DNA of 64,000 nucleotides, taken from assembly GCA_023052935.1 (NCBI GenBank), contig CM041294.1, positions 17,180,635 to 17,244,634 of the forward strand, read 5' to 3'. Source of the DNA: Piezodorus guildinii (lineage: Eukaryota > Arthropoda > Insecta > Hemiptera > Pentatomidae). The position numbers and the translations under genes are program-made. Each line of letters opens with the position of its first letter. The first letter of the stretch is position 1. The notes under the pieces were generated by a model. It made no database searches and was not told the origin of the DNA. It worked only from the letters and a program-made list of their open reading frames with translations. Shown here piece after piece: positions 1-12,945 of the stretch.

Positions 1-3000
1 GATAAAAATGGTCTGACAGGGCTTAAATGCCGATATTTAAATTTTCTTCCTCTAAAGTACCTTAATTTTTTAGATTCAATAATAATAACTAGATTATCTT
101 GTTACGCTAATGAAAACAGGTAAATATATAAATTGATAAATTCGATACCAACTAAAGGAGAAAAAGAAAAATATATTTTTACTTTCACTTACTAATATAG
201 TAAGGAAAGTATTGCGATCGTGAAAATTTTCGAATTCCAGTTTTCAACGGAAATACACGTTTTAGGGTCCCCTGAGTCCAAATAACCAAGTCCGCAAAAA
301 GGTCTGGTGTGTGTGTGTGTCTGTGGTAACTCCCGGGCGGAAACGGTAAGTCCTATGAAACGAAATTTCATATTTAAGACAACTATACGCCCGAAACGTG
401 ACAAAACTTTTTCATCAAAATGAGCTTACCAGAAAGGCACTTTATACCATGATTTGCACCTTTTTTCGATTTTCTCAAAACGGTTCCGACGATTTGATTA
501 AACTCGCTATATCGATGTAAAATTAAATGGGCTTTAATATCATGTAGGTTTTATTTGGATAAAATGGTCTGACAGGCTTAAATGCCGATATTTTAAATTT
601 TCTTCCTCTAAAGTACCTTTAATTTTTTAGATTCAATAATAATAACTAGATTATCTTGTTAGCGCTATGAAAAACAGTAAATATATAAATTGAATAAATT
701 CGATACCAACTAAAGGAGAAAAAAGAAAAAATATATTTTTACTTTCACTTACTAATATAGTAAGGAAAGTATTGCGATCGTGAAATTTTCGAATTCCAGT
801 TTTCAACGAATACACGTTTTAGGGTCCCCTGAGTCCAAATAACCAAGTCCGCAAAAAGGTCTGTGTGTGTGTGTGTCTGTGAACTCCCGGGCGGAAACGG
901 TAAGTCCTATGAAACTGAAATTTCATATTTAAGACAACTATACGCCCGAAACGTGACAAAAACTTTTTTCATCAAAATGAGCTTACCAGAAGAGGCACTT
1001 TATACCATGTATTTTGCACCTTTTTTCGATTTTCTCAAAAACGGTTCCGACGATTTTGATTAAACTCGCTATATCGATGTAAAATTAAATGGGCTTTAAT
1101 ATCATGTAGGTTTTATTTGGATAAAAATGGTCTGACAGGGCTTAAATGCCGATATTTTAAATTTTCTTCCTCTAAAGTACCTTTAATTTTTTAGTTCAAT
1201 AATAATAACTAGATTATCTTGTTAGCGCTAATGAAAAACAGGTAAATATATAAATTGAATAAATTCGATACCAACTAAAGGAGAAAACAGAAAAAATATA
1301 TTTTTACTTTCACTTACTATATATAGTAAGGAAAGTATTGCGATCGTGAAAATTTTCGAATTCCAGTTTTCAACGGAAATACACGTTTTAGGGTCCCCTG
1401 AGTCCAAATAACCAAGTCTCGCAAAAAGGTCTGTGTGTGTGTGTGTCTGTGGTAACTCCCGGGCGGAAACGGTAAGTCCTATGAAACTGAAATTTCATAT
1501 TTAAGACAACTATACGCCCGAAACGTGACAAAACTTTTTTCATCAAAATGAGCTTACCAGAAGAGGCACTTTATACCATGTATTTTGCACCTTTTTTCGA
1601 TTTTCTCAAAAACGGTTCCGACGATTTTGATTAAACTCGCTATATCGATGTAAAATTAAATGGGCTTTAATATCATGTAGGTTTTATTTGGATAAAAATG
1701 GTCTGACAGGGCTTAAATGCCGATATTTTAAATTTTCTTCCTCTAAAGTACCTTTAATTTTTTAGATTCAATAATAATAACTAGATTATCTTGTTAGCGC
1801 TGATGAAAAACAGGTAAATATATAAATTGAATAAATTCGATACCAACTAAAGGAGAAAAAAGAAAAAATATATTTTTACTTTCACTTACTACATATAGTA
1901 AGGAAAGTATTGCGATCGTGAAAATTTTCGAATTCCAGTTTTCAACGGAAATACACGTTTTAGGGTCCCTGAGTCCAAATAACCAAGTCCCGCAAAAAGG
2001 TCTGTGTGTGTGTGTGTCTGTGTGTTGTAACTCCCGGGCGGAAACGGTAAGTCCTATGAAACTGAAATTTCATATTTAAGACAACTATACGCCCGAAACG
2101 TGACAAAACTTTTTTCATCAAAATGAGCTTACCAGAAGAGGCACTTTATACCATGTATTTTGCACCTTTTTTCGATTTTCTCAAAAACGGTTCCGACGAT
2201 TTTGATTAAACTCGCTATATCGATGTAAAATTAAATGGGCTTTAATATCATGTAGGTTTTATTTGGATAAAAATGGTCTGACAGGGCTTAAATGCCGATA
2301 TTTTAAATTTTCTTCCTCTAAAGTACCTTTAATTTTTTAGATTCAATAATAATAACTAGATTATCTTGTTAGCGCTGATGAAAAAACAGGTAAATATATA
2401 AATTGAATAAATTCGATACCCAACTAAAGGAGAAAAAAGAAAAAATATTTTTTACTTTCACTTACTACATATAGTAAGGAAAGTATTGCGATCGTGAAAA
2501 TTTTCGAATTCCAGTTTTCAACGGAAATACACGTTTTAGGGTCCCCTGAGTCCAAATAACCAAGTCCGCAAAAAGGTCTGTGTGTGTGTGTGTCTGTGTG
2601 TGTGTAACTCCCGGGCGGAAACGGTAAGTCCTATGAAACTGAAATTTCATATTTAAGACAACTATACGCCCGAAACGTGACAAAACTTTTTTCATCAAAA
2701 TGAGCTTACCAGAAGAGGCACTTTATACCATGTATTTTGCACCTTTTTTCGATTTTCTCAAAAACGGTTCCGACGATTTTGATTAAACTCGCTATATCGA
2801 TGTAAAATTAAATGGGCTTTAATATCATGTAGGTTTTATTTGGATAAAAATGGTCTGACAGGGCTTAAATGCCGATATTTTAAATTTTCTTCCTCTAAAG
2901 TACCTTTAATTTTTTAGATTCAATAATAATAACTAGATTATCTTGTTAGCGCTGAATGAAAAACAGGTAAATATATAAATTGAATAAATTCGATACCCAA

Positions 3001-4758
3001 CTAAAGGAGAAAAAAGAAAAAAATATATTTTTACTTTCACTTACTACATATAGTAAGGAAAGTATTGCGATCGTGAAAATTTTCGAATTCCAGTTTTCAA
3101 CGGAAATACACGTTTTAGGGTCCCCTGAGTCCAAATAACCAAGTCCCGCAAAAAGGTCTGTGTGTGTGTGTGTCTGTGTGTGTGTAACTCCCGGGCGGAA
3201 ACGGTAAGTCCTATGAAACTGAAATTTCATATTTAAGACAACTATACGCCCGAAACGTGACAAAACTTTTTTCATCAAAATGAGCTTACCAGAAGAGGCA
3301 CTTTATACCATGCATTTTGCACCTTTTTTCGATTTTCTCAAAAACGGTTCCGACGATTTTGATTAAACTCGCTATATCGATGTAAAATTAAATGGGCTTT
3401 AATATCATGTAGGTTTTATTTGGATAAAAATGGTCTGACAGGGCTTAAATGCCGATATTTTAAATTTTCTTCCTCTAAAGTACCTTTAATTTTTTAGATT
3501 CAATAATAATAACTAGATTATCTTGTTAGCGCTGATGAAAAACAGGTAAATATATAAATTGAATAAATTCGATACCAACTAAAGGAGAAAAAAGAAAAAA
3601 TATATTTTTACTTTCACTTACTAATATAGTAAGGAAAGTATTGCGATCGTGAAAATTTTCGAATTCCAGTTTTCAACGGAAATACACGTTTTAGGGTCCC
3701 CTGAGTCCAAATAACCAAGTCCCGCAAAAAGGTCTGTGTGTGTGTGTGTCTGTGTGTGTGTAACTCCCGGGCGGAAACGGTAAGTCCTATGAAACTGAAA
3801 TTTCATATTTAAGACAACTATACGCCCGAAACGTGACAAAACTTTTTTCATCAAAATGAGCTTACCAGAAGAGGCACTTTATACCATGCATTTTGCACCT
3901 TTTTTCGATTTTCTCAAAAACGGTTCCGACGATTTTGATTAAACTCGCTATATCGATGTAAAATTAAATGGGCTTTAATATCATGTAGGTTTTATTTGGA
4001 TAAAAATGGTCTGACAGGGCTTAAATGCCGATATTTTAAATTTTCTTCCTCTAAAGTACCTTTAATTTTTTAGATTCAATAATAATAACTAGATTATCTT
4101 GTTAGCGCTAATGAAAAACAGGTAAATATATAAATTGAATAAATTCGATACCCAACTAAAGGAGAAAACAGAAAAAATATATTTTTACTTTCACTTACTA
4201 TATATAGTAAGGAAAGTATTGCGATCGTGAAAATTTTCGAATTCCAGTTTTCAACGGAAATACACGTTTTAGGGTCCCCTGAGTCCAAATAACCAAGTCT
4301 CGCAAAAAGGTCTGTGTGTGTGTGTGTCTGTGGTAACTCCCGGGCGGAAACGGTAAGTCCTATGAAACTGAAATTTCATATTTAAGACAACTATACGCCC
4401 GAAACGTGACAAAACTTTTTTCATCAAAATGAGCTTACCAGAAGAGGCACTTTATACCATGTATTTTGCACCTTTTTTCGATTTTCTCAAAAACGGTTCC
4501 GACGATTTTGATTAAACTCGCTATATCGATGTAAAATTAAATGGGCTTTAATATCATGTAGGTTTTATTTGGATAAAAATGGTCTGACAGGGCTTAAATG
4601 CCGATATTTTAAATTTTCTTCCTCTAAAGTACCTTTAATTTTTTAGATTCAATAATAATAACTAGATTATCTTGTTAGCGCTGATGAAAAACAGGTAAAT
4701 ATATAAATTGAATAAATTCGATACCAACTAAAGGAGAAAAAAGAAAAAATATATTTTT
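1..4758 (+). repeat. Tandem satellite array, ~575-bp unit
   Basis: At least eight head-to-tail copies of one unit. Units begin with ACTTTCACTTACTA at 181, 741, 1306, 1878, 2454, 3033, 3610, 4187 and 4759, so spacings are 560-579 bp. The array runs off the left edge. Each unit has a (TG)n tract of variable length, a segment reading AACTCCCGGGCGGAAACGG, and an AT-rich end. The unit equals the first two thirds of the dispersed Helentron-like element; the last ~310 bp occur only in the terminal copy. Short reading frames of 64-110 codons recur on the minus strand only because the unit repeats, and they change with indels, so no gene is called. Confidence 0.95.
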
Positions 4759-5659
4759 ACTTTCACTTACTACATATAGTAAGGAAAGTATTGCGATCGT
4801 GAAAATTTTCGAATTCCAGTTTTCAACGGAAATACACGTTTTAGGGTCCCCTGAGTCCAAATAACCAAGTCCCGCAAAAAGGTCTGTGTGTGTGTGTGTC
4901 TGTGTGTGTGTAACTCCCGGGCGGAAACGGTAAGTCCTATGAAACTGAAATTTCATATTTAAGACAACTATACGCCCGAAACGTGACAAAACTTTTTTCA
5001 TCAAAATGAGCTTACCAGAAGAGGCACTTTATACCATGCATTTTGCACCTTTTTTCGATTTTCTCAAAAACGGTTCCGACGATTTTGATTAAACTCGCTA
5101 TATCGATGTAAAATTAAATGGGCTTTAATATCATGTAGGTTTTATTTGGATAAAAATGGTCTGACAGGGCTTAAATGCCGATATTTTAAATTTTCTTCCT
5201 CTAAAGTACCTTTAATTTTTTAGATTCAATAATAATAACTAGATTATCTTGTTAGCGCTGATGAAAAACAGGTAAATATATAAATTGAATAAATTCGATA
5301 CCCAACTAAAGGAGAAAACAGAAAAAATATATTTTTAATGAAATTTTTCGTTTTTGAACATAAGAGCAGTAATATACATGTATGATATACCGTTGGAAAG
5401 CTAAAGATTTTAGAAAAAATATCATCTCATACACAAGCTTTTAGAAGTTAATAGAGAGTGATGAGAAGAAGATAAAACTAACTGATTATTTTAGATAATA
5501 ATATAATAGATTTTTTAATAAAACACATGTTTATATATAAATTCAATTTGATTAATTCCTTAATAGTTTCACGTATTTTTATCTCTAACTGTATTTGAAA
5601 ATTCTTTCATTGATTTTAAAAATCGAGGTAAGTGAAAGTCGTGTGTTGCCCGCACCAGA
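4759..5659 (+). mobile_element. Full-length Helentron-like unit ending the array
   Basis: The last array unit continues past the point where the others restart (about 5337) into ~320 bp of AT-rich sequence. It ends GGTAAGTGAAAG, then TCGTGTGTTGCCCGCACCAG, then a T run. The start carries ACTTTCACTTAC and the end its inverse GTAAGTGAAAG, so the element has subterminal inverted repeats. The same right end occurs in dispersed copies. Non-autonomous Helentrons (HINE/DINE-1 type) are known for subterminal inverted repeats, a short palindrome near one end and an internal microsatellite, all seen here. The class is inferred; no Rep/helicase is present. Confidence 0.6.
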
Positions 5660-6231
5660 TTTTTTTTCATGTATTTAATCATTACTAGCATATTTACCTG
5701 TTGTATTACAAAATACAGTTGTAAATTTCAATAAAAATATTTTTAAAAAATTGGTAGGTTGAACATTTATAAGCTATCGTGTTTACTAAACTCATAAATT
5801 ACTAATTCTATCTATTAATTAATCATATCAATAAGATTATTAACATATAATTTGAAAAAATAAGTGAGATAAAACATGTTTTTTCATTTATTTGAATTAT
5901 AAACTCGTTTTGTTTGTTTTACAGAAGGGGAGAACACAATGAAATATATTTTTTAGCAGGCTGTATTTTCAAGTTAATTGAAAATAAACTGCTTCTATAT
6001 GTTGAATTTTCAGTTGATTGATAACTCGTTTTTTTTTTTTTTTTTTCAAGTTCTTGGAAATATTTCATTTATTTGTGCTCGATAATGGGATGTTTATTTT
6101 TTTTTCTTCCCTGAAAAACTATGTTGTACTAGAATATTAGGCAAATACTGTATTATCCAATGTAAAAAAAACCTATAATATTTATTCCATATCATTATTT
6201 TTACAGAAATATCGTATATATTATATATATA

Positions 6232-6274
<43 letters not shown>

Positions 6275-6885
6275 TTTTTTTTCTCTCTTTTTATTTAAGT
6301 GAATATAAGAATTTCCTTTATAATTAAATGTGATTATTGTCATTAGCCTTCATGATAATAATGATAATGCATAATGATAGCTTTCAGTTAGGGTAGAAAT
6401 CATATAACAAAATGTTATTATCATATATATTTCTGCTTTTTATAAAGTGATAGACCTTAGAGTTTACAAACAAATTATGTATTTTTTTATGAAAATTTTC
6501 ATTTTATTTATCCTATTATATTTAAAAAAAAAATATTCTCATAGAAGCGTAATTAACAATTTTATGTTTGGTTCCATTTTATAATCTACTTTTAGCACAG
6601 TACCACGATTATTCTTTTACAATATCTTTGCTATAATTTTACAATTTATGAATGATATTATTTATTTATTTTGTAACATATAGACTTTTTAACCACTATG
6701 GTTCTTATAGCCTTAAATTAATAATACAAATACAATCATTTAAGTAAAATACAAACAAATTCAAGATAATTACCCATAAGAAAAGAATAAAATAAAAAGA
6801 CTTAAAAATAAAAAACATGAACATAATTTTTTGTTTTAATTTTGTTAAAAATTAATGTATCTTTTAAATAATTCATCAGTTTTAA
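5660..6885. other. AT-rich intergenic stretch
   Basis: Very AT-rich sequence with homopolymer runs and one TA microsatellite. No reading frame, RNA gene or element end is recognised. Confidence 0.6.
6216..6274. repeat. TA microsatellite
   Basis: Nearly pure (TA)n with a few phase breaks, followed by a T run. Confidence 0.9.
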
Positions 6886-7335
6886 TCAGTTAAATAACAG
6901 TATATGTGGTACTGTGAGGATAACCCCAGAGGAGGTACATTGAGGCGGTGATCCCCTCGCCATCAGGTAGCCGTGGGCCAGCCTTGTGTGGCCAATCCTC
7001 AGTCGAGCCAGTACCACTTCCTCCTTCCTGCACAGCCGTAGGTCTGCTCGGTTGTGTTTCACTGAAGGCTCTACTACTCTAAGTTTATTCTCCCTCATAA
7101 AAAACCATACGTTTTGCCAATGTTCTACAGCCTTTTCTTTTATGAGGGCGATTACTTCCCGCGTTGACGCACCCGGAACAAACAGACCTTCTGTGACAGC
7201 TAGTTTCTCTTCTGTATCAGCTAGCTCGTTTCCTTTTATGTCACAGTGACCAGGTAACCATATCAATTCTATTCTGCTACCAACCCTCTCCAATGCCTTT
7301 AATTGTGTTAAGGTATCTACCACAAGTGGGTCCAC
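6886..7335 (-). pseudogene. Non-LTR retrotransposon RNase H / C-terminal fragment
   Basis: A 149-codon frame with the RNase H signature WLPGH(C)xIKGNELAD, followed by a tail containing VVLARLRIGHTRLAHGYLM and a Cys/His cluster ending VPHIL. This matches the C-terminal end of jockey/I-group non-LTR polyproteins, where RNase H is followed by a zinc-finger-like tail. The N-terminal RNase H half, reverse transcriptase and endonuclease are absent, and no ATG is needed to open the frame. It is a truncated remnant with no inferred function. It resembles the fragments at 14.2-14.6 kb and 23.7 kb. Confidence 0.8.
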
Positions 7336-7552
7336 AGAAAATATATTTGTTAAATAAAATGAATAATTTTAAAATTTGAGTTGAAAAAAGCATAAGAAAA
7401 CTAAAAAAATATGACCAAAGAAAAACCTTGTAAGCGGATGGGGTAATTTATTCATTAATTATGACATACAGATTTTTTTTTTAATTAATATAGGTATAAA
7501 ACCTTTTGTTTCAAAAGAACATCCAGAAACATGTATTTTTTGTTTTTTTATA

Positions 7553-7875
7553 CATATTTATTGATATTTGCAACTGTATTATTATATACAATAAGTAAAT
7601 GTGATAGACATAGTAAACTGACATAAGATACATGTAGAGACGTTACTCATTGGCAGCACTCTAAAAATATTTTAAACTAGAAGGTCTCGAGGCCATCTTC
7701 TTTTCAGACGCCTCAGGGGATTGTCAGGAATGGAAGAGGATGACAGAATAGAAACTAGTGGATTAGAGTGGAAATGGAGTTTTTCATGGAATGATTGATA
7801 CCTGGTTGGTGCTAATTCATTTTTTAATTAAGATAGGGGGACATTAAGATCTTTATGGATGAGCTTGTACATGTA
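7553..7875 (-). mobile_element. Jockey-like retrotransposon 3' end fragment
   Basis: On the minus strand this is the last part of the ORF2 region and the 3' UTR of the family also found at 22.7-23.5, 35.4-36.3 and 61.0-61.9 kb. Shared words include AAGGTCTCGAGGCCATCTTC and GGCAGCACTCTA (plus-strand reading), and the end near TTTGCAACTGTATTA. It is heavily decayed with no open frame. Confidence 0.75.
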
Positions 7876-7879
7876 TTTT

Positions 7880-8650
7880 TTAAAAAAATAATTCGTTGAA
7901 GGAAAAAACAGTATATATATATATATATAATTTACTATTTGTAATTTAGGTATTTTTTGAACTTTATTATTATTTTTTTATTGAAGAAAATAAGCTAAAA
8001 TGTAACAATAAAAATAAAACATGATTGATAAATACTTTGTGAAATAAATGAAGTAATACGCCAGCAGTTTGGGCTGAATTGCTTTTTCTGTTCTGAAATT
8101 AATCATTTCTCTTTTTATTAATGATATCTATATTAAAATTAAGCCCTTGTGTTAACTCAGTGTTCTAAAATGAAAATGTCATGTTTGTGTGATCTGTATA
8201 AATATTAATATCATTGACACGAAATAAAACTTCTAACCTGTTTTAATATGATCCAATAGATTCAGAAAAGTGTCCTTTGAAGATGCAGGGGTAAATAATT
8301 ATGTTTTAAGTATGTTTTTCAAAATACATAGTCTTTAACATTATAACACTTAAAATGTATAGTGGGAGTTGATCTCCAGGAAAAATATACGTGAAAAAAG
8401 GCGTTGCGACCCTTAAAAAGGGTAAAATATGTTTTTTCTTCTTATGTGTAAATGTTGAAAGCAACATGGGAAAAGCGAGTTCTCCAACAATATTTCCTTT
8501 GAGAGAATTTTCCGTGGCCTAAAAACCTAGACATTTTTCAAATATCTTGACAACGTATGTTTAAAATATCTCGTTTACCACCGGTTCTAGGCCGATGCTT
8601 ATATATTTTATTTCTAAAAAAAAAACACAATTCTGTAATACTTTCGCATC
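7880..8650. other. AT-rich, no feature seen
   Basis: AT-rich sequence with no coding frame that can be supported. Confidence 0.5.
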
Positions 8651-9350
8651 TTAACTTATACATGCATAAAACAAAAATATCAAGTTCTTTTTCAACTTTT
8701 TTTTTTTTAAGTTATAACAAATTATCATCGTACTGTTTTTTTAATGCCCAGTTGGAAAAATGTGCTACAATTTTTTTTTTTTTTTGCAAAAATCCATAAT
8801 TATTATAAAATACAAAATTTTACACCACGGCATCCACGAAAAATGTTTCCAACAGATATTTAATTTTTTTTTGTTTTTTTTATCTTAAAATTTTGTATTC
8901 ACACCCGTCAATAAATGTTGACAATCAGTGAATGTGATGATGAAGGAATGATAGTTGGCGTGGTAGGCATGATAGAGAGAAGATGCCGAGCGGCACCTCT
9001 TCCTGGCGTGCTTCCTATTACGGATTTAGCTTAGAAGGTCCCTCATCCAACTTCTTTTCAGTCTTTTGCGAGTATTGTCCGGCATGTTGCTAGTGGCCAT
9101 GCTTATTATTATGCTTATTTATTTATCCTAAAAGAAAGTTTTTGTCGATATATTTCAATTTAAAAAATAAATAAAACTGTGTTATTTAAAATATCTACAA
9201 TTGTTTTTGTTAATAAATACATTACGACAAAGCTTGCCATTAAATATTTAACTTATACATGCATAAAACAAAAATATCAAGTTCTTTTTCAACTTTTTTT
9301 TTTTTTAAGTTATAACAAATTATATCGTACTGTTTTTTTAATGCCCAGTG
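8651..9350 (+). repeat. Pair of ~100-bp direct repeats
   Basis: A block starting TTAACTTATACATGCATAAA and ending near TTTTTTAATGCCCAGT occurs at 8651-8753 and again at 9249-9350. Both blocks are preceded by a similar TTTAAAATATCT word ~70-90 bp upstream. The retrotransposon scrap at 8880-9110 lies between them, so the pair may record a duplication around an insertion. Confidence 0.75.
8880..9110 (-). mobile_element. Non-LTR 3' terminal fragment (second family)
   Basis: Read on the minus strand it contains GAAGTTGGATGAGGGACC, an AGGTGCCGCTCGGC stretch and a TGATTGTCAACA word, and ends in an A-rich tail. The same order of words recurs at 21.7-21.96 (+), 47.8-47.95 (-) and 50.93-51.04 kb (+). 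These look like 3' ends of one non-LTR family. Confidence 0.55.
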
Positions 9351-9689
9351 TTATAATGTTAAACACAATATTTAAATCTGTAATAAAAAAAAAAATAAAT
9401 AAAAAAAGATTCTTCTTTAGTAAACAGCACTCAAGCTAATCTCAACGACAATTAATAAATTATTGTAATTTTGAAGTAAGGTCGGAGCCCATTGTTCCAT
9501 TCTTAATAGGAAGGGGGTCTTATTGTAAAATTTAATTTCAATTAAATTTCTCATTGATCGGAAAGACAAAAGAAGGGTTGCAAACAATGAGTCTGAAATA
9601 ACAAAAATTAATTTCTTTCAACAATGTCACAGCATTTCTCTTGTTAAGAAGATTTCCAAATCTTCTGAAAATAAGCCTTAGTAATATAT

Positions 9690-10272
9690 AAATGTACGAT
9701 CAATGTTCAGTTGTGCCATCACCTGAAACACACTTCCATTCACCCTTCGACACAAATCCTGTCCAATGGTTAATTTCAATTCCATACCGCTTCCTTCCTG
9801 AGACACAGTCCGGTATCTCGGCTTTTTACTAGACAAAAGACTGACGTGGAACCCACAAACAAGACTTAAAAGAAAAGAACTCAACCGCAGATTCGGCCAG
9901 TTATATAGACTACTAAGCAGAAAATCTCATCTTACAGTTGAAAACAAATTACTAATATAATATAATAACTATATGGACCTACGGACTTGAACTGTGGGGA
10001 ACAGCTAAACATTCTAACATCAAACGCATCCAATCCTTCCAATCCAAAGTCCTCCGAACAATATTTAATGCTCCTTATTACGTTACCAACTGTACCCTAC
10101 ACCATGACCTTAATATTCCATTTGTTTTAGACCTGATACCATACAAATTCTCCAAATTTCATCAGAACCTTACTCACCATCCTAACCATCTAGCACAATC
10201 CCTGTCCAGCACCACCCATCCCTACAATCCTCCTCGAAGATTGAAACGGCAGTGGCCGCGAGACGTATTGTA
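9690..10272 (+). pseudogene. Jockey-like ORF2 C-terminal fragment
   Basis: Conceptual translation in shifting frames gives a typical jockey-clade region downstream of the polymerase core: RYLGFLLDKRLTWNPQTR, then a block similar to RRFGQLYRLLSRKSHLT, then TYGLELWGTAKHSN, RIQSFQSKVLRTIFNAPYYV and a closing PPRRLKRQWPRDVL before a stop. At least one frameshift and one in-frame stop break it near 9950. It is the same protein region as the fragments at 22.8, 35.8 and 61.5 kb but more diverged, so it is likely a related subfamily. It is inactive. Confidence 0.85.
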
Positions 10273-10727
10273 AACACATTAAATTGGAGTTCTGACACTG
10301 GTCAGATCCTCCACTCATGTACGGGTATGTTTGTGGCTATCAGCGCCCTAACTCACCTCCACTGGCTCAGACCAGTGATGCGGCTGAGATAGAGGCGTTG
10401 GGATCTCTTTGATTCCGCTTTTTCCTCACAAGTGGAGGGAAAGGCGCAGTCTGGGGTCCCTCTAGCAGTTGTATATATTGTATGTAGTTATGATTGTTTG
10501 TTTGTTTTTATTTATCTGCCAACTTTTATTATCTTATTATAGGTTGTTGTTTTGCTTTTTTATTTATTATTATTTTACTGTATATATATATTTATTTATT
10601 TTCTATTTTATGTAATTTGACTATTATTATTATTTTTTGTATGTATTGTATGAATGTGGTCTCTTATCAATATTACTATTGTTCATTTTGTAACAAATTG
10701 TTATATATCTCAATAAATAAAAAAAAA
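10273..10727 (+). mobile_element. 3' UTR and tail of the preceding retrotransposon
   Basis: Non-coding continuation of the element, with GC-richer text up to about 10470. It ends TATATCTCAATAAATAAA followed by an A run. The last ~80 bp are repeated at 15735-15812 and 17800-17868. Confidence 0.7.
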
Positions 10728-10799
10728 AGTAATATATAGTTTACAAAAAGATAATATTAATTATAATATTTTTATTTTATTTGATTAACTATGGCTTTT

Positions 10800-11160
10800 C
10801 TTCTTCTATCGGCTCAACAGATGCATGAAGCTGCCCTTGGCCATTCCTCTTGATCTGTAGCTCTTCTCAGGGAGATTCCGAGCTTCCTTGGATCCTCGCA
10901 TACATACACCATCCCTTCATCGGCCTTTCTGCTTACCACGCTGGCGCGCCGTTCGGAACATTCTTGTAAGCCATATTTGCCAGTCTGTCACTGTTCATCC
11001 TCAAAACATGCCCAAACCATTTTAGTCTTTATATCTAGATGTGAGAGGAGCAAAAACTACAATTCGCTATTTCTCCTTCACCGCCCTGACCATCGTCAAA
11101 CACGGCTCCCAGGATTCTCCTAAGGACTGCTGTAAATTTTCGAGACCTGGGGCGTTTCAG
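10800..11160 (-). pseudogene. RTE-like ORF2 C-terminus remnant
   Basis: Minus-strand translation gives pieces typical of the extreme C-terminus of RTE-like ORF2: KMVWACFEDEQ, CEDPRKLGISLRRATDQEEW and an RRILG segment, in several frames with stops. It shows only decayed coding sequence. Confidence 0.6.
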
Positions 11161-11329
11161 GTGCTCTTAATATTAAATATTTTTTATGAGGCTGGATGGT
11201 AAAAACAATGTAGTGGACTGTATTTTTAAATGGAATAATATGGGAACATGATACAATCTATTAAGAATTACAAGGAAATTAAAATTTGATTTAGGCTAAA
11301 TTATTTTATTATTACATATCTGCATGATG

Positions 11330-12945
11330 CAGGGGTGGGGCGGTCTCTCCTCTTGAGTCATTTCTCCGTTCCTGGGCCGGCCGACGCCTATTCTTCTACT
11401 CCTCTATTAGGATGAGGATGATACTTGTGAAATATGATGAAGAAGTTTGCGTCTGTAGGTACATGTGCTTTTCTTTCTGGATTTCTTGCTGTTGTATTAC
11501 TCGCAGAGGATCCTGGTCTCAGTCCCATTATCTATATATGCCGCCAGATGGCCCTGTGTGCACGCGGTTGTGTTGCTTCATGCGAGATGCCATACTTAAA
11601 ACGGGTTCAGGGCCGTTTTCCCTTAACAACTGATCTTTCAAACCTATCTAGTATTTCCATATTTTTATTGTTGAGGGTCTCAGTTTTTCCACTGTATTTG
11701 AGCATTGGTATGAGTGTCTTGTATAGCCTAAACTTGTTGGAACGGCTCACAAGCTTGCTCGATGAGCTACGATATGGAGGAATAGGCTCAATTCCTAGCC
11801 ACTATTCGCTTTCTTACCTCTTGTTCCTCTTTCAAGTTATCGTTGATAATAAAGCCAAGCTATTGTAAGCTGCTTACTGCTACGAACTTGTAGGGACCCA
11901 TTTTATAATAAATCTGCTTTTGATCCAGTCGTTTGCCCAGTACCATAATCTTAGTCTTTAGCTCGTTGTCCTGTTGGCTAATCTTTCCAGCTTCACCATC
12001 CATTGCTTCAAAGGCCGCTCTTATGCTCTACTGGGATCTCTGAATAATCCCGCATATTCAAGTTTTGGGGTCACACTCGTAAATATTGTTCCTTTCTGAT
12101 CTAATTTCGCCCTATTGACAATGACTTGCAGAGCTATATTGAACAGAAGAGGAGCTATTGGATTCCCCTGCCTTAGGCCACCTTTCACTTCAAACGCCTC
12201 CGATAGTCCATAACATTTTACTTGGCAGATTGTATTTGCCATTGTGCATTTTACTAAACGAATTTGTTTACATGGTGATCCCAGTTCATGCATAGCTACT
12301 ACGAGCTGAGTTCTAACAGTGGTATCGTAGGCTGCCTTGCCTTAAAATCGATAAACAACATCCAGATAGTCTGGTTTAACTCCTTTATCTTCTTACAGAT
12401 TTGCTTAAGGGCGAAGATTCGATCAATAGTAGGCCTATTGGGCCGAAAACCACCCTGATAGTAACCCAGTTTCTGTTTTACAAATGGAAGGAGCCTGTTA
12501 TAAAATGATATAGAAACAATTTTATAGGCAGCGCTTAGCACACTAATCCCTCGATATTTGCTGCATATTGTCGACTCTCCTTTCTTCTTGTACACGGGAA
12601 ATACTAGAGCCTCCTTGCATTCTTCAGGTAGACGTCCCACTTCCCATATCTGATCTATCACTTCCTGCAGTTCCTTAGCAACTTTATTGTGTTCTCCTTT
12701 GAACAGTTCTGCGGGTAGTCCACCATTACCTAGTGCTTTATTATTTTTGAGTTTACTAAGGATGTCTTCGGTGTCCTCTACATCGGGTGGAATGCTTTCC
12801 AAGTCATCATTTGTACTTTGGTAACTGTTCATGGTCTTCCTGGTAGATCTTTGAGTCTTTTTGGTTCAGGAGGTTCCTGAAATGCTGTCGCCACCTTTCT
12901 TGTACCTCCTCTTCCCGCATTAGCATTTTACCCTGGCTATCTTTG
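11330..12945 (-). pseudogene. Non-LTR reverse transcriptase, RTE-like, broken
   Basis: Two large minus-strand blocks form one reverse transcriptase. The upstream block (12832-12299) has LKNNKALGNGGLPAELF, YRGISVLSAAYKI, GYYQGGFRPNRPTIDRIF and LFIDFKA, which are palm/finger motifs. The downstream block (12293-12021) has GGLRQGNPIAPLLFNIALQ and ends at the start of the YADD motif, read here as LEYAGLF after a break. Sequence above 12832 continues upstream as MREEEVQERWRQHFRNLL. Below 12021 the frame decays into multiple stops to a 3' end near 11330. The catalytic Asp pair is lost, so the element is inactive. Confidence 0.85.

Noticed and set aside
192..5004. Recurring 64-110-codon minus-strand frames in the array (…RFGRIVVLNMKF…).
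   Set aside because: They follow the repeat unit, span the TG microsatellite, change length with indels, and are absent or broken in dispersed copies.
10494..10739. An 81-codon Tyr/Ile/Phe-rich frame.
   Set aside because: Lies in the AT-rich 3' UTR of a retrotransposon.
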